This document shows, in pieces, positions 8,021 through 17,455 of a stretch of 64,000 nt of DNA. Every line of letters starts with the position of its first letter. Position 1 is the stretch's first letter. The DNA comes from Frondihabitans sp. Leaf304 (GTDB taxonomy: Bacteria > Actinomycetota > Actinomycetes > Actinomycetales > Microbacteriaceae): contig NZ_LMNV01000002.1 of the NCBI RefSeq assembly GCF_001423105.1, positions 1,740,424 to 1,804,423 on the forward strand, given 5' to 3'. The notes below the pieces were generated by a model. It was given only the letters and a program-made list of their open reading frames with translations. It did not search any database and was not told the origin of the DNA. The position numbers and the translations under genes are program-made.

Positions 8021-9688
8021 TCACGCGACGCCGACCCCGGCGGAAGCGGACACGGCAGCAGGCTCGGCCGCGATGACCCCGAGCGATCGGTGCCGGCGGT
8101 GGCTGAAGCGGTAGTACGCCCCGCCGAGGAGCAGCGACGCGCCGATGAACAGCAGCGCCGACCACTGCAGCCACCAGGTGTGCCCCGTCAGGTCGTAGAT
8201 CGCCGACCGAGGCCACGCGAGGTTGACCACCATGAGCACCTGGTAGACGACCGCCACCGCGTTGACGGGGATCGCCCAGCGCCCGAGCGAGAAGAGGGGC
8301 TTGCCCTCTTCGTCGACGCCCGACTCTTCGACGCGAGTGCGGCCCTGAATGCGCCGCACCAGCAGCGGCACCGTCACGCCGAGGTACGCCAGGTAGAGCA
8401 TGGCGATGCAGAGGCTCGAGAGGGCGGTGAACAGCGCCGACTGGCCGACGTTCGCGAGCAGCACCAGAGCCGCCCCGACGCCGACGACGACCGAGGTGAT
8501 GATCGGCGTGCCGGTGCGCACCGAGACCCGAGACAGCGCCGCGGAGAAGGGCAGCGCGCGCTCCCGGGCCATGGAGTACATCATCCGCGAACCGGAGGTC
8601 TGCACGGCGAGCGTGCAGGCGAACACTGCGACTGCGACGGCGCAGAGCAGCAGCCGGCCGAGTACCGGGCCGAGGCGCGCGTCGACGACACCGGCGAGAC
8701 CGCCGGAGACGAGGGATCCGTCGGTGAGGCTCGGAGCAGCCACCAGCGCCGCGATGATCAGGAGCGCACCGCCGAGCCCCGAGACCGTGAGGGCCCGGAT
8801 GATCGTCTTCGGTGTCGTGCGGCGCGGGGCGTGCGTCTCCTCCGAGAGCTCCCCGGCCGAGTCGAAGCCGACCATCACGTACGCCGCCATGAGCGCGGAG
8901 GCCAGCCAGACCCAGATGTAGGCGCCGCCGGGCTCCCGACCCTCCGTGGTGAACACCACACTGGCCGAGCGCTCGGGGAGGAAGAAGAGGCACGCGATCA
9001 GCGCGATGACGCCGACGATCTCGATCACGACGCCGACGCTGGTGACGCGCGCCATGAGTCGCACCGACACCACGTTGACCACGGTGGTGACGACGAGGAG
9101 GATGCAGCCGAGCACGACCGAGTTGGCTGCACCCGTCGGCGACAGGGGTGCCGGGTCGGCGTCCGGGCCCCCGACGATCTGGAATCCGGACCAGATCGCC
9201 GGCAGCACCGCCTGCACCGCGACCGCGGCGACGGCCACGGTGAGGATCTGCCCGATGATCATGGTCCAGCCGGTGAACCAGCCGACGATCGAGCCCGCGA
9301 GCCTGCTCGACCACTGGAAGATCGCTCCCGAGATCGGCCACCAGGCGGCGAGCTGGGCGAAGTTGAGCGCCACGAGCAGCTGCCCCGCGAAGACGACCGG
9401 CCAGGCCCAGAAGAAGGCCGCGCCGCCGAACGAGAAGCCGAGGCCGAACAGCTGGAACACCGTCGTCAAGATCGACACGAACGAGAAGCCGGCGGCGAAC
9501 GACGCGAATGTGCCGACGCTGCGATGGAGATCCTGGCGGTAACCGAAGGTGGCGAGCTCGCCCGAGTCGGTCGAGACCGCGCCGGTCGAGGCCGCGCCGG
9601 TCGGGACCGCGCCGGTGGAAACCGAGTCGGTCGAAGCGGGTGACGGGCGGACGGAGGTCTGTTGGGGCAGTGGGTCGAGCGGGCTCAT
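8021..9688 (-). CDS. APC-family permease linked to the guanidine/urea carboxylase operon
   Basis: A 555-residue secondary transporter of the amino acid-polyamine-organocation superfamily, with about 12 membrane segments. The tail-less core begins after a Thr/Ser/Val-rich N-terminal stretch of some 40 residues built from near-repeats of STGAVPT. Motifs include SFGGAAFFWAWPVVFAGQL and YVMVGFDSAGELSEETHAP, a loop typical of this branch. The start at 9688 has GAAAGG 6 nt upstream. It is the last gene after allophanate hydrolase, and in other genomes such permeases are annotated as urea-carboxylase-related amino acid permeases. A role in importing guanidine, urea or a related nitrogen compound is inferred from context only. 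Confidence 0.82.
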   Translation of the reverse strand: MSPLDPLPQQTSVRPSPASTDSVSTGAVPTGAASTGAVSTDSGELATFGYRQDLHRSVGTFASFAAGFSFVSILTTVFQLFGLGFSFGGAAFFWAWPVVFAGQLLVALNFAQLAAWWPISGAIFQWSSRLAGSIVGWFTGWTMIIGQILTVAVAAVAVQAVLPAIWSGFQIVGGPDADPAPLSPTGAANSVVLGCILLVVTTVVNVVSVRLMARVTSVGVVIEIVGVIALIACLFFLPERSASVVFTTEGREPGGAYIWVWLASALMAAYVMVGFDSAGELSEETHAPRRTTPKTIIRALTVSGLGGALLIIAALVAAPSLTDGSLVSGGLAGVVDARLGPVLGRLLLCAVAVAVFACTLAVQTSGSRMMYSMARERALPFSAALSRVSVRTGTPIITSVVVGVGAALVLLANVGQSALFTALSSLCIAMLYLAYLGVTVPLLVRRIQGRTRVEESGVDEEGKPLFSLGRWAIPVNAVAVVYQVLMVVNLAWPRSAIYDLTGHTWWLQWSALLFIGASLLLGGAYYRFSHRRHRSLGVIAAEPAAVSASAGVGVA

Positions 9689-9800
9689 GACGTGCCTTTC
9701 GCGATCGGACGAGACTGCGTATCTGTCGGGTGACAGGTATTTGTGAAAACAGTCTGGAGTCGCAGGTCGCGTGCCCGATTTCGGCCCTGTTACGGGTGCG

Positions 9801-11522
9801 TTAAACCCCGAGGTAGGCGAGCCAGCCGCCGTGCTCGGTGATGTCGCGAGCACCGACCGCGCTGGCCGCGTCGCACCCGAAACCGGTGACGAAGGATCCG
9901 GCCCGCAGCTCGATCTGCCCGAGGTTCATGGGCGCCGGGAGCTCTGCCAGAAACGTGCCCAGCGCTGCGGTCGGCACCTGCCACAGCCCGCCCACGATCG
10001 ACACTCCGCCCTCGCCGACCCGCACGAGGCCGGGCTTCGGCGGCACGGTGTCGAGCGCCACGAGGCGGTAGGCCTCGGCGGTGTGCGCCTCGCCGAGCCA
10101 CCGAGCGCCGCGGGCTGTGAGCTGGGCCTCGAGCGGCTGCCCGGGAAGATGCGCGCCGACCACGAAGAGCGGGACGGAGGGGGCTCCCGCACGTGTCGGC
10201 CACGGGAGCGGGGTGCTGGGGAGCGCGGGAGCGGATCCTGGGCTCGCTGCCGAGGGTGTCTCGAGCTGAACGCGGCGAGCGAGGTCGAGCGCGACGGCGT
10301 CGGCGAACGTCCGCGCGACGACGGTCACGCCGAACTGCGAGGTTCCGGTGGCGTCGGTGACGGTGCCGGACGGCACGGCGACTGCCGCGAGGTCGAACAG
10401 GTTGCAGAAGTTCGTGTAGGTGCCCATCCACGAGTTGACGCCGATCGGGTCGGCGGCGACGGCCTCGACGGTCGGGTGGCCCGGGGCGGTGGGGATGAGG
10501 AGGGCGTCGAAGCCGTCGAGCAGCGCGAGGCTGCGGCGGCGGAGCTTCTCGAGACGTTCGAGGTCGGTGACCATGTCGCTCGCCCGCACCGTGCCGGCAC
10601 GGCTGACGATGGCGCCGACAGTGGGTTCGACCTCGTCGGGGTGCGCGTCGACGAACTCGCCGACGGCCGCGTGCCGCTCAGCCACGAGGGCGCCGTCGTA
10701 GAGGAGGCGCGCGGCCTCGAAGAACGACTCGAACGGGATCGTCTCGACCGTGCAGCCGTCGTCGCGGAGGCGGTCTGCAGCGGCGGCGAAAGCCGCCTCC
10801 CACTCGGGAGACATGCCGACGAGCGTCTCGGGCACGGCGATGCGGGCAGCCCTGGGTGCGGCGATGGGGGCATCGTCGGGAAAGGCCCGGGCCTCGTCGC
10901 CGCCGGCCATGGCACTCATCGCCGCGGCCGCCGTGTCGAGGTCGCGGGCGAAGATCGTGACGGCGTCCCACGACCGGCAGGCGGGGAGCACGCCCTCGGT
11001 CGAGACGACGCCGAGGGTCGGCTTGATGCCGACGAGGCCCTGCAGGGCGGCGGGAATCCGGCCCGACCCGGCCGTGTCGGTGCCGATGGCGATGTCGGCG
11101 AACCCGAGGGCCACAGCGACCGACGACCCCGAGCTCGAGCCACCCGAGATGTGCCTGGGTCGACGCGCATCACGCACTCGGCCGTAGGGGCTCCGCTGGC
11201 CGACGAGGCCGGTCGCGAACTGGTCGAGGTTCGTCGCGCCGATCACGGTGGCCCCGGCCGCGCGAAGCCGCGCGACCGCGGTCGCATCGGCGGCGGCAGG
11301 CCCGCGCCCGAATGCCGGGCACGCCGCGGTGGTCTCGATGCCCTCGACATCGACGTTGTTCTTCACTGCCAGAAGCAGCCCCGCGAGCGGCCCGACCTCG
11401 GCTTCACTGGCCGCCTCGAACTCCCGCGCGACATCCCCTTCGGGCCGGAGCGTGATCCACACCTCGGGCCGGTCGGCGTTCTCGATGGCGGCGAAGGCCG
11501 CCCTCACTCGGTCGACGGTCAT
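9801..11522 (-). CDS. atzF: Allophanate hydrolase
   Basis: Cleaves allophanate to ammonia and carbon dioxide, the last step of the carboxylase route. The 573-residue protein has an amidase-signature domain (about 1-430) with the Ser-cisSer-Lys set visible as Lys54 in LLAVKNNVD, the Ser-rich loop GGSSSGSS at 127-134 and Ser153 in TDTAGSGRIP. A C-terminal AtzF domain from about residue 450 begins VPLFVVGAHLPGQPLE and belongs to the gamma-glutamylcyclotransferase-like fold. The ATG at 11522 overlaps the stop of the carboxylase gene as ATGA, which fixes the start and indicates coupled translation. Confidence 0.93.
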   Translation of the reverse strand: MTVDRVRAAFAAIENADRPEVWITLRPEGDVAREFEAASEAEVGPLAGLLLAVKNNVDVEGIETTAACPAFGRGPAAADATAVARLRAAGATVIGATNLDQFATGLVGQRSPYGRVRDARRPRHISGGSSSGSSVAVALGFADIAIGTDTAGSGRIPAALQGLVGIKPTLGVVSTEGVLPACRSWDAVTIFARDLDTAAAAMSAMAGGDEARAFPDDAPIAAPRAARIAVPETLVGMSPEWEAAFAAAADRLRDDGCTVETIPFESFFEAARLLYDGALVAERHAAVGEFVDAHPDEVEPTVGAIVSRAGTVRASDMVTDLERLEKLRRRSLALLDGFDALLIPTAPGHPTVEAVAADPIGVNSWMGTYTNFCNLFDLAAVAVPSGTVTDATGTSQFGVTVVARTFADAVALDLARRVQLETPSAASPGSAPALPSTPLPWPTRAGAPSVPLFVVGAHLPGQPLEAQLTARGARWLGEAHTAEAYRLVALDTVPPKPGLVRVGEGGVSIVGGLWQVPTAALGTFLAELPAPMNLGQIELRAGSFVTGFGCDAASAVGARDITEHGGWLAYLGV

Positions 11523-14500
11523 GCTGCTTCTCCTTCTCGGGGAGCGAGCACGACGAGCGCGTCTCCCGGGTTGACCTGCGATCCGGGCACGGCGAGCACC
11601 TGCGTCACGACTCCGCCGTGAGGCGCCTCGATGTAGCTCTCCATCTTCATGGCCTCCAGGGCGACGAGCGTCTGCCCCTTCGCGACGGTGTCGCCGACAG
11701 CGACCTCGGTCTTCCAGACGTTCGCGACGAAGGGGGCATCCACGCGAGTGCCACCGGGCGGCACCACGACCTCGTCGGCATCCGCCACGACGGTCGCGGC
11801 TGCCTGCTCGGCGCGGTCGAACTCTCCCGCCTCCTCCCACGCGTGCCGCTCCGCCGCGAAAGCGATCGCCTGCTGAGCCCGGAAGCTCGCGATCCCCTCG
11901 GCGTTCGAGGCCAGGAAGCTCTCGTGCTCGGCGAGCGAGAAGCTGCCATCGGTGATGTCGAGACTCCCCCGGCCGGCGGCGAGGTCGGCGCGCAGGTCGA
12001 GGAGCTCCTCGGGCTCGACGGGGTACCAGCTGATGCGATCGAAGAACCGGAGCAGCCACGGCGACCCCTTCTCGAACGGCGCGTTCTCGCGGTACCGACT
12101 CCACACCTGCGTTGTCCGGCCGACGAACTGGTAGCCGCCCGGGCCCTCCATGCCGTAGATGCAGAGGTAGGCGCCCCCGATGCCGACGGAGTTCTCGGCG
12201 GTCCAGGTGCGCGCCGGGTTGTACTTGGTGGTCACGAGTCGGTGACGAGGATCCAACGGGGTCGCCACGGGAGCACCGAGGTAGACGTCCCCGAGACCCA
12301 AGACGAGGTACTCCGCATCGAAGACGGTGCGGTAGACGTCGTCGACCGACTCCAGCCCGTTGATGCGGCGGATGAACTCGATGTTCCACGGCGTCCACGG
12401 GGCATCGCTCCGCACACCCGCCATGTAGCGGGCGATCGCCTCGCGGGTCGCCGGGTCGTCCCAGCTGAGCGGCAGGCGGACCTGCCGGCTCGGTACGACG
12501 AGCTGTGCCGCCGGCGGGATCTCACCCTCGAGCTCGCGGAGGATGCCGATGAGCCGCGTGATCGGCAGCACGTCCGGGTCGACGTGGATCTGCAGCGAGC
12601 GGATGCCCGGCGTGAGATCGACGACACCGCGGAGGTCGCGTTCGACGAGCAGCATGTGCAGGGCGTGCACCCGGGCCCGGAGTGCGAGGTCGAGCACGAT
12701 CTCGCCGTACTCGACGAGCACGTTGTCGTCGCCCGAGCGCCGGTAGGTGACGCTCGGGTCGCCGTCGATCCGCGCGAGCACGCCGTCGTCGCCGTCGCGC
12801 GCTGGAGCGAACGAGGTGAAGTCGAGCGACCTCCGCGAGGGCGCGTCGGCCGCGGCGATCGGCACGAACTGCAGGGTGTCGCCGGGCCGCAGCTGGCCCA
12901 GCTTCCAGCGCTCGGCCGACACGACCGTCACCGGGCAGACGAACCCGCCGAGGCTCGGTCCGTCGGGGCCGAGCAGGATCGGGGTGTCACCGGTGAAGTC
13001 GAGGGCGCCGATTGAATACGCGTTGTCGTGGATGTTGGAGGGGTGCAGCCCGGCCTCGCCGCCGTCCTGGCGCGCCCAGGTCGGTTTCGGCCCGATCAGG
13101 CGCACGCCCGTCCGGGCCGAGTTGAAGTGCACCCCGTAGGTCGCGGCGTAGAGGGCGTCGATGTCGTCGCGGGTGAAGAAGTCGGGGGCGGCATGTGGCC
13201 CCTCGGTCACGGCCACCCGCCAGTGCGAGGTCATCACGGGACGCTGGGCGTCGGGAACCGCAGCCGTCGTCGGAGCCGGGGCGGAAGGATCCTGCGGTAC
13301 CGCCCTCAGCACGTCGCCGAGCCGCAGTGCGCGACCGCCGTGCCCGCCGAACTGGCCGAGCGTGAAGGTCGAGGCACTGCCGAGGTAGTCGGGCACGTCG
13401 AGCCCACCCGCGACGGCGACATACGTGCGGAGGCCCGCCGTCGCGTCGCCGACGTCGAGGGCACCGCCCGCCGGAACGGTGATCGGCTCCCACATCGGAA
13501 CGTCGCGGCCCTCGATCTGCACGGTCGCCGGGGCACCCGTGACGCAGACCACCGTGGCGTGGGTGAAGACGAGTCTCGGGCCGGTCGCCGTGCACTCGAG
13601 GCCGGCCGCGTCGACGTCGTTGCCGAGCGCGACGTTGCCGAGGCGGAGCGAGCGGTCGTCCATCGCGCCGCTCGGCGGCACTCCCACCTGCCAGAGGCCC
13701 GTCCGCCCCTGGGCGTCCTGCACGGTCGTCATCAGGCCCGGGCGCTCGACGGTGATCCGGGGCTCGGGGTCACCGACACCGTCGAGCGTCTGCGTCGAGT
13801 GCGTGGCTTCGTGGAAGGCCTCGAGCTTTGCCACGGCGCGCAGCATGCCGAGGTTGACCTCGATGCCGTCGATCCGGCACTCGGCCAGCGCCTCGCCGAA
13901 GCGTTCGAGCGCCTCGTCGCGCGTGGCCGCCTCGACGATCACCTTGGCGAGCAGAGGGTCGTAGGCGGTCGACACCTCGGTGCCGCGCTCGACCCAGCCG
14001 TCGACCCGCACGCCGTCGCCGCCGGGCAGAGTGACGCCCGTGATGACTCCGGCGCTGGGGCGGAAGTCGGTGGCCGGATCCTCGGCGTAGACACGTGCCT
14101 CGATGGCGTGACCCGAGACGGGAACAGAGCCCAGGCCGCTTTCCCGGTCGAGGTAGGGCTCGAGGATCCCGCGGTCGCCGCTCGCGAGCCGGAGCATCCA
14201 GGCGACGAGATCGACCCCGGTGATCGCCTCCGTGACCGGGTGCTCGACCTGCAGGCGCGCGTTCACCTCGAGAAAGGAGGCCTCGTTGCGCTCGGCGTCG
14301 TAGACGAATTCGACGGTGCCCGCGGATCGGTACTCGAGCGACGCGGCAAGACGCCGGGCCGAGTCGTGGAGGCGCTCTCGCACGTCGTCGGGCAGCGCCG
14401 GGGCGGGTGCCTCTTCGACGACCTTCTGGTTGCGGCGCTGCAGTGAACAGTCACGGTCGCCGAGTGACACGACGCCGCCCCGCCCGTCTCCGAAGACCTG

Positions 14501-15172
14501 CACTTCGACGTGGCGGGCCCGCTCGACGTAGCGCTCGGCGAAGACGCCGGCCGAGGCGAAGTTGGCCGCCGCCATCCGGCTGACCCGGTCGTAGGCGAGA
14601 CGCAGGCTCGCCTCGTCGCGGCAGACGGTCATGCCGATTCCGCCGCCACCACCGGTCGCCTTCAACATCACCGGGTAGCCGATCGGAGCGACCTGGCGTG
14701 CCGCATCGTCGGCGTCGGCGAGCAGGGTCGTGCCGGGGAAGATGGGCACCCCAGCAGCCATCGCCGCATCACGTGCGGTGTGCTTCGCGCCGAAGATGCG
14801 GAGCTGATCGGGAGTCGGCCCCACGAAGGCGATGCCCTCGGCCTCGAGGCGCTCGGCGAAATCGGCGTCTTCAGAGAGGAAGCCGTAGCCCGGATGCACC
14901 GCGTCGGCCCCGGTCTCGCGGCAGGCCCGAACGACCGCGTCGACGTTGAGGTAGCTCTCGGCCAGAGCCGTCGGCCCCAGCAACACCGACTCGTCGGCGG
15001 CGTGCACGTGCGCGGCCCCGCGGTCGACCTCCGAGAAGACGGCCACCGTGCGGATGCCGAGCTCACGCGCCGAGCGGATGATGCGCACCGCGATCTCGCC
15101 GCGGTTGGCGACCAGCAGCGTACGAATCGCCCTGGTCTCGGGAGGCGCCCCGACCGACTCAGACATCGGCAC
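11519..15172 (-). CDS. Biotin-dependent guanidine or urea carboxylase
   Basis: This is a 1217-residue single-chain biotin carboxylase/carboxyltransferase. The order is biotin-carboxylase domain (starting TLLVANRGEIAVRI, with ATP-grasp loop KATGGGGGIGMT), an AHS1/AHS2-type carboxyltransferase (about 480-1050, with VERPGLMTTVQDAQGRTG and FTGDTPILLGPDGPS) and a C-terminal biotinyl domain with Lys1176 in EAMKMES. The length fits bacterial urea carboxylase. Enzymes beside the two DUF1989 proteins are now known in other bacteria to act mainly on guanidine, giving carboxyguanidine. The choice here rests on that context. The start is uncertain: GTG at 15172 has GGAG 5 nt upstream, while ATG at 15166 also overlaps the previous gene. 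Confidence 0.92.
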   Translation of the reverse strand: MPMSESVGAPPETRAIRTLLVANRGEIAVRIIRSARELGIRTVAVFSEVDRGAAHVHAADESVLLGPTALAESYLNVDAVVRACRETGADAVHPGYGFLSEDADFAERLEAEGIAFVGPTPDQLRIFGAKHTARDAAMAAGVPIFPGTTLLADADDAARQVAPIGYPVMLKATGGGGGIGMTVCRDEASLRLAYDRVSRMAAANFASAGVFAERYVERARHVEVQVFGDGRGGVVSLGDRDCSLQRRNQKVVEEAPAPALPDDVRERLHDSARRLAASLEYRSAGTVEFVYDAERNEASFLEVNARLQVEHPVTEAITGVDLVAWMLRLASGDRGILEPYLDRESGLGSVPVSGHAIEARVYAEDPATDFRPSAGVITGVTLPGGDGVRVDGWVERGTEVSTAYDPLLAKVIVEAATRDEALERFGEALAECRIDGIEVNLGMLRAVAKLEAFHEATHSTQTLDGVGDPEPRITVERPGLMTTVQDAQGRTGLWQVGVPPSGAMDDRSLRLGNVALGNDVDAAGLECTATGPRLVFTHATVVCVTGAPATVQIEGRDVPMWEPITVPAGGALDVGDATAGLRTYVAVAGGLDVPDYLGSASTFTLGQFGGHGGRALRLGDVLRAVPQDPSAPAPTTAAVPDAQRPVMTSHWRVAVTEGPHAAPDFFTRDDIDALYAATYGVHFNSARTGVRLIGPKPTWARQDGGEAGLHPSNIHDNAYSIGALDFTGDTPILLGPDGPSLGGFVCPVTVVSAERWKLGQLRPGDTLQFVPIAAADAPSRRSLDFTSFAPARDGDDGVLARIDGDPSVTYRRSGDDNVLVEYGEIVLDLALRARVHALHMLLVERDLRGVVDLTPGIRSLQIHVDPDVLPITRLIGILRELEGEIPPAAQLVVPSRQVRLPLSWDDPATREAIARYMAGVRSDAPWTPWNIEFIRRINGLESVDDVYRTVFDAEYLVLGLGDVYLGAPVATPLDPRHRLVTTKYNPARTWTAENSVGIGGAYLCIYGMEGPGGYQFVGRTTQVWSRYRENAPFEKGSPWLLRFFDRISWYPVEPEELLDLRADLAAGRGSLDITDGSFSLAEHESFLASNAEGIASFRAQQAIAFAAERHAWEEAGEFDRAEQAAATVVADADEVVVPPGGTRVDAPFVANVWKTEVAVGDTVAKGQTLVALEAMKMESYIEAPHGGVVTQVLAVPGSQVNPGDALVVLAPREGEAA

Positions 15173-15788
15173 CGCCGCTCCAGATGATCATCTCGGCGCG
15201 GCTCGGGTCGAAGCCGTTGCAGGGGTTGTTGATCTGCGGGCAGTTCGAGACGAGCACGAGGGTGTCTTTCTCGGCGCGCAGGCTCAGCGACAGGCCGGGT
15301 GCCGAGATTCCGTCGACGATGCCGAGGGCGCCGTCGGGGTCGACCGGCACGTTCATGTACCAGTTCACGTTCGACACGTGGTCGCGCTTGCCCATGCCGT
15401 ACCGCGAGATCTCGCGCATGAAGTTCTCGGCACAGGCGTGCTGGCCGTAGGTGTGATGGCCGTAGCGGAGCGTGTTCGACTCTTTCGAGCAGGCTCCGCC
15501 GAGGGTGTCGTGCCGCCCGACCTCGTCGGCGATGAGGGTGAGCAGCGGGTCGTACTCGTTGTCGCGGAGCACGCTCCCGACCGTGAGGTAGACAGACGAC
15601 TGCCCCTGCAGCGTCGCCTGGGCGCTGTAGGCCCGGCTCGTATCGGCGGCGTCGTAGGCCAAGAAATCGACGGCCTGATTGCCGTCGACGTCGACGATCG
15701 TCAAGATCTGCCCGGCTTTCAGCGTCGCCGACCACGGGGCGCGGGCCGCAACGGTCTCGCGAGAAATCTCCACTCCGAAGTCGCTCAT
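15159..15788 (-). CDS. DUF1989 protein UAAP2 (probable carboxyguanidine deiminase subunit)
   Basis: A 209-residue protein of the DUF1989 family, formerly called urea amidolyase-associated protein 2. Visible family motifs are DGNQAVDFLAYDAAD, DTLGGACSKESNT, HACAENF and VSNVNWYMNVPV, with conserved Cys, His and acidic residues expected to bind metal. In other bacteria two such DUF1989 proteins form the deiminase that converts carboxyguanidine to allophanate and ammonia. That would place it between the carboxylase and allophanate hydrolase in the pathway. The ATG at 15788 overlaps the upstream stop as ATGA, and its own end overlaps the carboxylase start. Confidence 0.88.
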   Translation of the reverse strand: MSDFGVEISRETVAARAPWSATLKAGQILTIVDVDGNQAVDFLAYDAADTSRAYSAQATLQGQSSVYLTVGSVLRDNEYDPLLTLIADEVGRHDTLGGACSKESNTLRYGHHTYGQHACAENFMREISRYGMGKRDHVSNVNWYMNVPVDPDGALGIVDGISAPGLSLSLRAEKDTLVLVSNCPQINNPCNGFDPSRAEMIIWSGGADV

Positions 15789-16642
15789 GCGATGCCCCGT
15801 CCCTTCAGGTAGTCGGCCGTGTTCTCGAAGGCGCGTCGCCCCTCGGGCGTCGCCACCCACCGAGGATCCGACGGGTCCGTTCTCCGATCCCGCCACGCCA
15901 CGATCTCGAGCGGCGACGCGATGTACTCCTCGCGCGGATCGAGCGGGTGCGCCGCGTTGACCACGAGCATGATCACGGGCATCTCGGTGCGCAGCGTGAT
16001 CGAGCCTCCGGGGCCGGACGATCCGGTGAACGTGGGCGATCCTTCGGCGTCGATCGTCACGCCCTGAAAGAACGACATCGACGGTGCGATGTCGCGGCGA
16101 CCGAGACCGTTCTTCGCCGCGGCAACGGCGAAGAGCTCGCGGCCCGCAGGGCTCGCGCCCTCGGGAGCGCCGTCACCGTAGCGCTCGACATTGCGCGCCT
16201 CGGCGGACGTGCCGTAGAGGATGTCGTGGTGGCCCGAGGTGTCGTCGACGACCGACGCGAGCACGCGCCCCTGGTCGCTGAGCAGCAGCTGCCCCGGCGC
16301 GGTGTACACCTGCCACTGCACCTTCGCCGTGTCGGCGACGTTGAGGCGTTCCCAGGGAGCGTCGGCGTTGTAGAGAAGCACGGAGGCGCAGGCGTCGCCG
16401 GCTATGTCGGTGAGGCGGACGCTCGATCCCGCGGCGAGGACGCGGTGGGCGTAGCTGCCACCCGCGACCGTCTCGGCCCAGACGACGTCGCTTTTGTCGG
16501 CCGCGATCTGACCGGCCCACGACTCGGCCGGAACCACCGCGTCCGGTGCGCCCGAAGCCGCCGCTTCGGCCTCCTGGGCGCGGGCATGCGCTTTCGCGCC
16601 CGCTGTCGTCGAGGTGCTGGAGGCAGCTGGAATCGTCGTCAT
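15785..16642 (-). CDS. DUF1989 protein UAAP1 (probable carboxyguanidine deiminase subunit)
   Basis: A 285-residue DUF1989 protein, formerly urea amidolyase-associated protein 1. After an Ala/Thr-rich start it carries DIAGDACASVLLYNAD, DQGRVLASVVDDTSGHHD, ELFAVAAAKNGLGRRDI and SFFQGVTIDAEG, the counterparts of the UAAP2 motifs. The two proteins are encoded in tandem with a 4-bp overlap, as expected for a hetero-oligomer. It is the first structural gene of the operon and lies 10 nt from a palindromic operator. The start at 16642 has GAAAGAG upstream. Function is inferred from family and operon. Confidence 0.87.
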   Translation of the reverse strand: MTTIPAASSTSTTAGAKAHARAQEAEAAASGAPDAVVPAESWAGQIAADKSDVVWAETVAGGSYAHRVLAAGSSVRLTDIAGDACASVLLYNADAPWERLNVADTAKVQWQVYTAPGQLLLSDQGRVLASVVDDTSGHHDILYGTSAEARNVERYGDGAPEGASPAGRELFAVAAAKNGLGRRDIAPSMSFFQGVTIDAEGSPTFTGSSGPGGSITLRTEMPVIMLVVNAAHPLDPREEYIASPLEIVAWRDRRTDPSDPRWVATPEGRRAFENTADYLKGRGIA

Positions 16643-16652
16643 CTCACGTCTC

Positions 16653-16672
16653 TTTCTATTGCTCGATAGAAA
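16653..16672. promoter_or_regulatory. Probable TetR operator of the carboxylase operon
   Basis: Perfect 7-bp arms TTTCTAT and ATAGAAA are separated by 6 bp, just upstream of the UAAP1 start. It is the only strong dyad between the tetR-like gene and its neighbours. No guanidine riboswitch is visible here, so repressor control is the likely mode. Confidence 0.6.
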
Positions 16673-16762
16673 CGTAACCGACGTTTTTCGCGGCAGATTT
16701 CGAGCGCGTGAGACCCAGGTTGCAGGTGTGTTAATTCTGCAGAGGGCGCCCGGATCCTGCGC

Positions 16763-17392
16763 TTAGACGGCTGCGACCCAGCGATCGCTCGCCACTCCGA
16801 GTGCGCGGAGAGCGGCGTCCGCGATCTCGCCGGAGAGCGTCGGGGGCAAGCCGTCGGAATCCATGCGAATGCTGATGACCGTCTCGACCACACGGAATGG
16901 GAGCTCGCGTTGAACGGTCGAGAGGGCTAGGCCCTCTTCGGTCGCGACCTCGTCGACCAGTGTCGCGTATGCGTCACGGAGATCGCGCCGGGCCCGTGTG
17001 AAGTCGTCGAATTCGCTGCCCCGCACCTCGGGCAGCAGGTAGAGCGCCCCCAGGTTCCAGGTCGACGCCAGCAGCTGGGCCGAGTCGAACCGGGCGAGGG
17101 CATGGAGGCGGGCCGCGGCGTGACCCTCGCTGGCGAGCAAGCCGGGCAGTGCTGCGAGGGTGGTCTCGACCGTGCTCAGCAGCAGCGTGCGGAGGATCGA
17201 CTGCTTGGTGGCGAAGTAGTGATAGATCGACGCCTGCTGCAGTCCGACGCTCTCGGCGATCCGCCGGGTCGACGTCGCCGAGTAGCCGCGTGTGGTGAAG
17301 AGCTCGGCGGCGGCATCGAGAATCTCGTCGGCGGCCTCCATGCTGGGCCGCTGGCTCTGCTTGAGGCGGGGCCTTCCGACCGTGTTCGACAT
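16763..17392 (-). CDS. TetR-family regulator of the guanidine/urea carboxylase operon
   Basis: A 209-residue TetR repressor. The N-terminal helix-turn-helix runs from about residues 20-65 (ILDAAAELFTTRGYSATSTR then VGLQQASIYHYFATKQSIL). The C-terminal helical domain is the ligand part and ends in RWVAAV. The gene lies immediately upstream of UAAP1 on the same strand with 120 bp between, and that gap holds a perfect palindrome, so local control is likely. The start at 17392 lacks a strong Shine-Dalgarno. GAGAAT lies 6 nt upstream, a weak leaderless candidate. A GTG six codons upstream is an alternative. Confidence 0.85.
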   Translation of the reverse strand: MSNTVGRPRLKQSQRPSMEAADEILDAAAELFTTRGYSATSTRRIAESVGLQQASIYHYFATKQSILRTLLLSTVETTLAALPGLLASEGHAAARLHALARFDSAQLLASTWNLGALYLLPEVRGSEFDDFTRARRDLRDAYATLVDEVATEEGLALSTVQRELPFRVVETVISIRMDSDGLPPTLSGEIADAALRALGVASDRWVAAV

Positions 17393-17455
17393 GCGGCCAT
17401 TCTCGCTCACTCGCGCGGGCGCGCTTGTCGACGGCGCGAGGACGTCTGAGCGCCC

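Noticed and set aside
8090-9643. 517-codon plus-strand frame opposite the APC permease
   Set aside because: Composition typical of a shadow frame, with no start signal and no motifs.
11522-12398. N-terminal extension of allophanate hydrolase
   Set aside because: The frame continues upstream but overlaps the biotinyl domain of the carboxylase. The ATGA overlap at 11522 and the family start rule it out.
16643-16762. Guanidine riboswitch upstream of the DUF1989 genes
   Set aside because: I see no ykkC-type conserved loops in this 120-bp gap, only a palindrome. A covariance search would be decisive.
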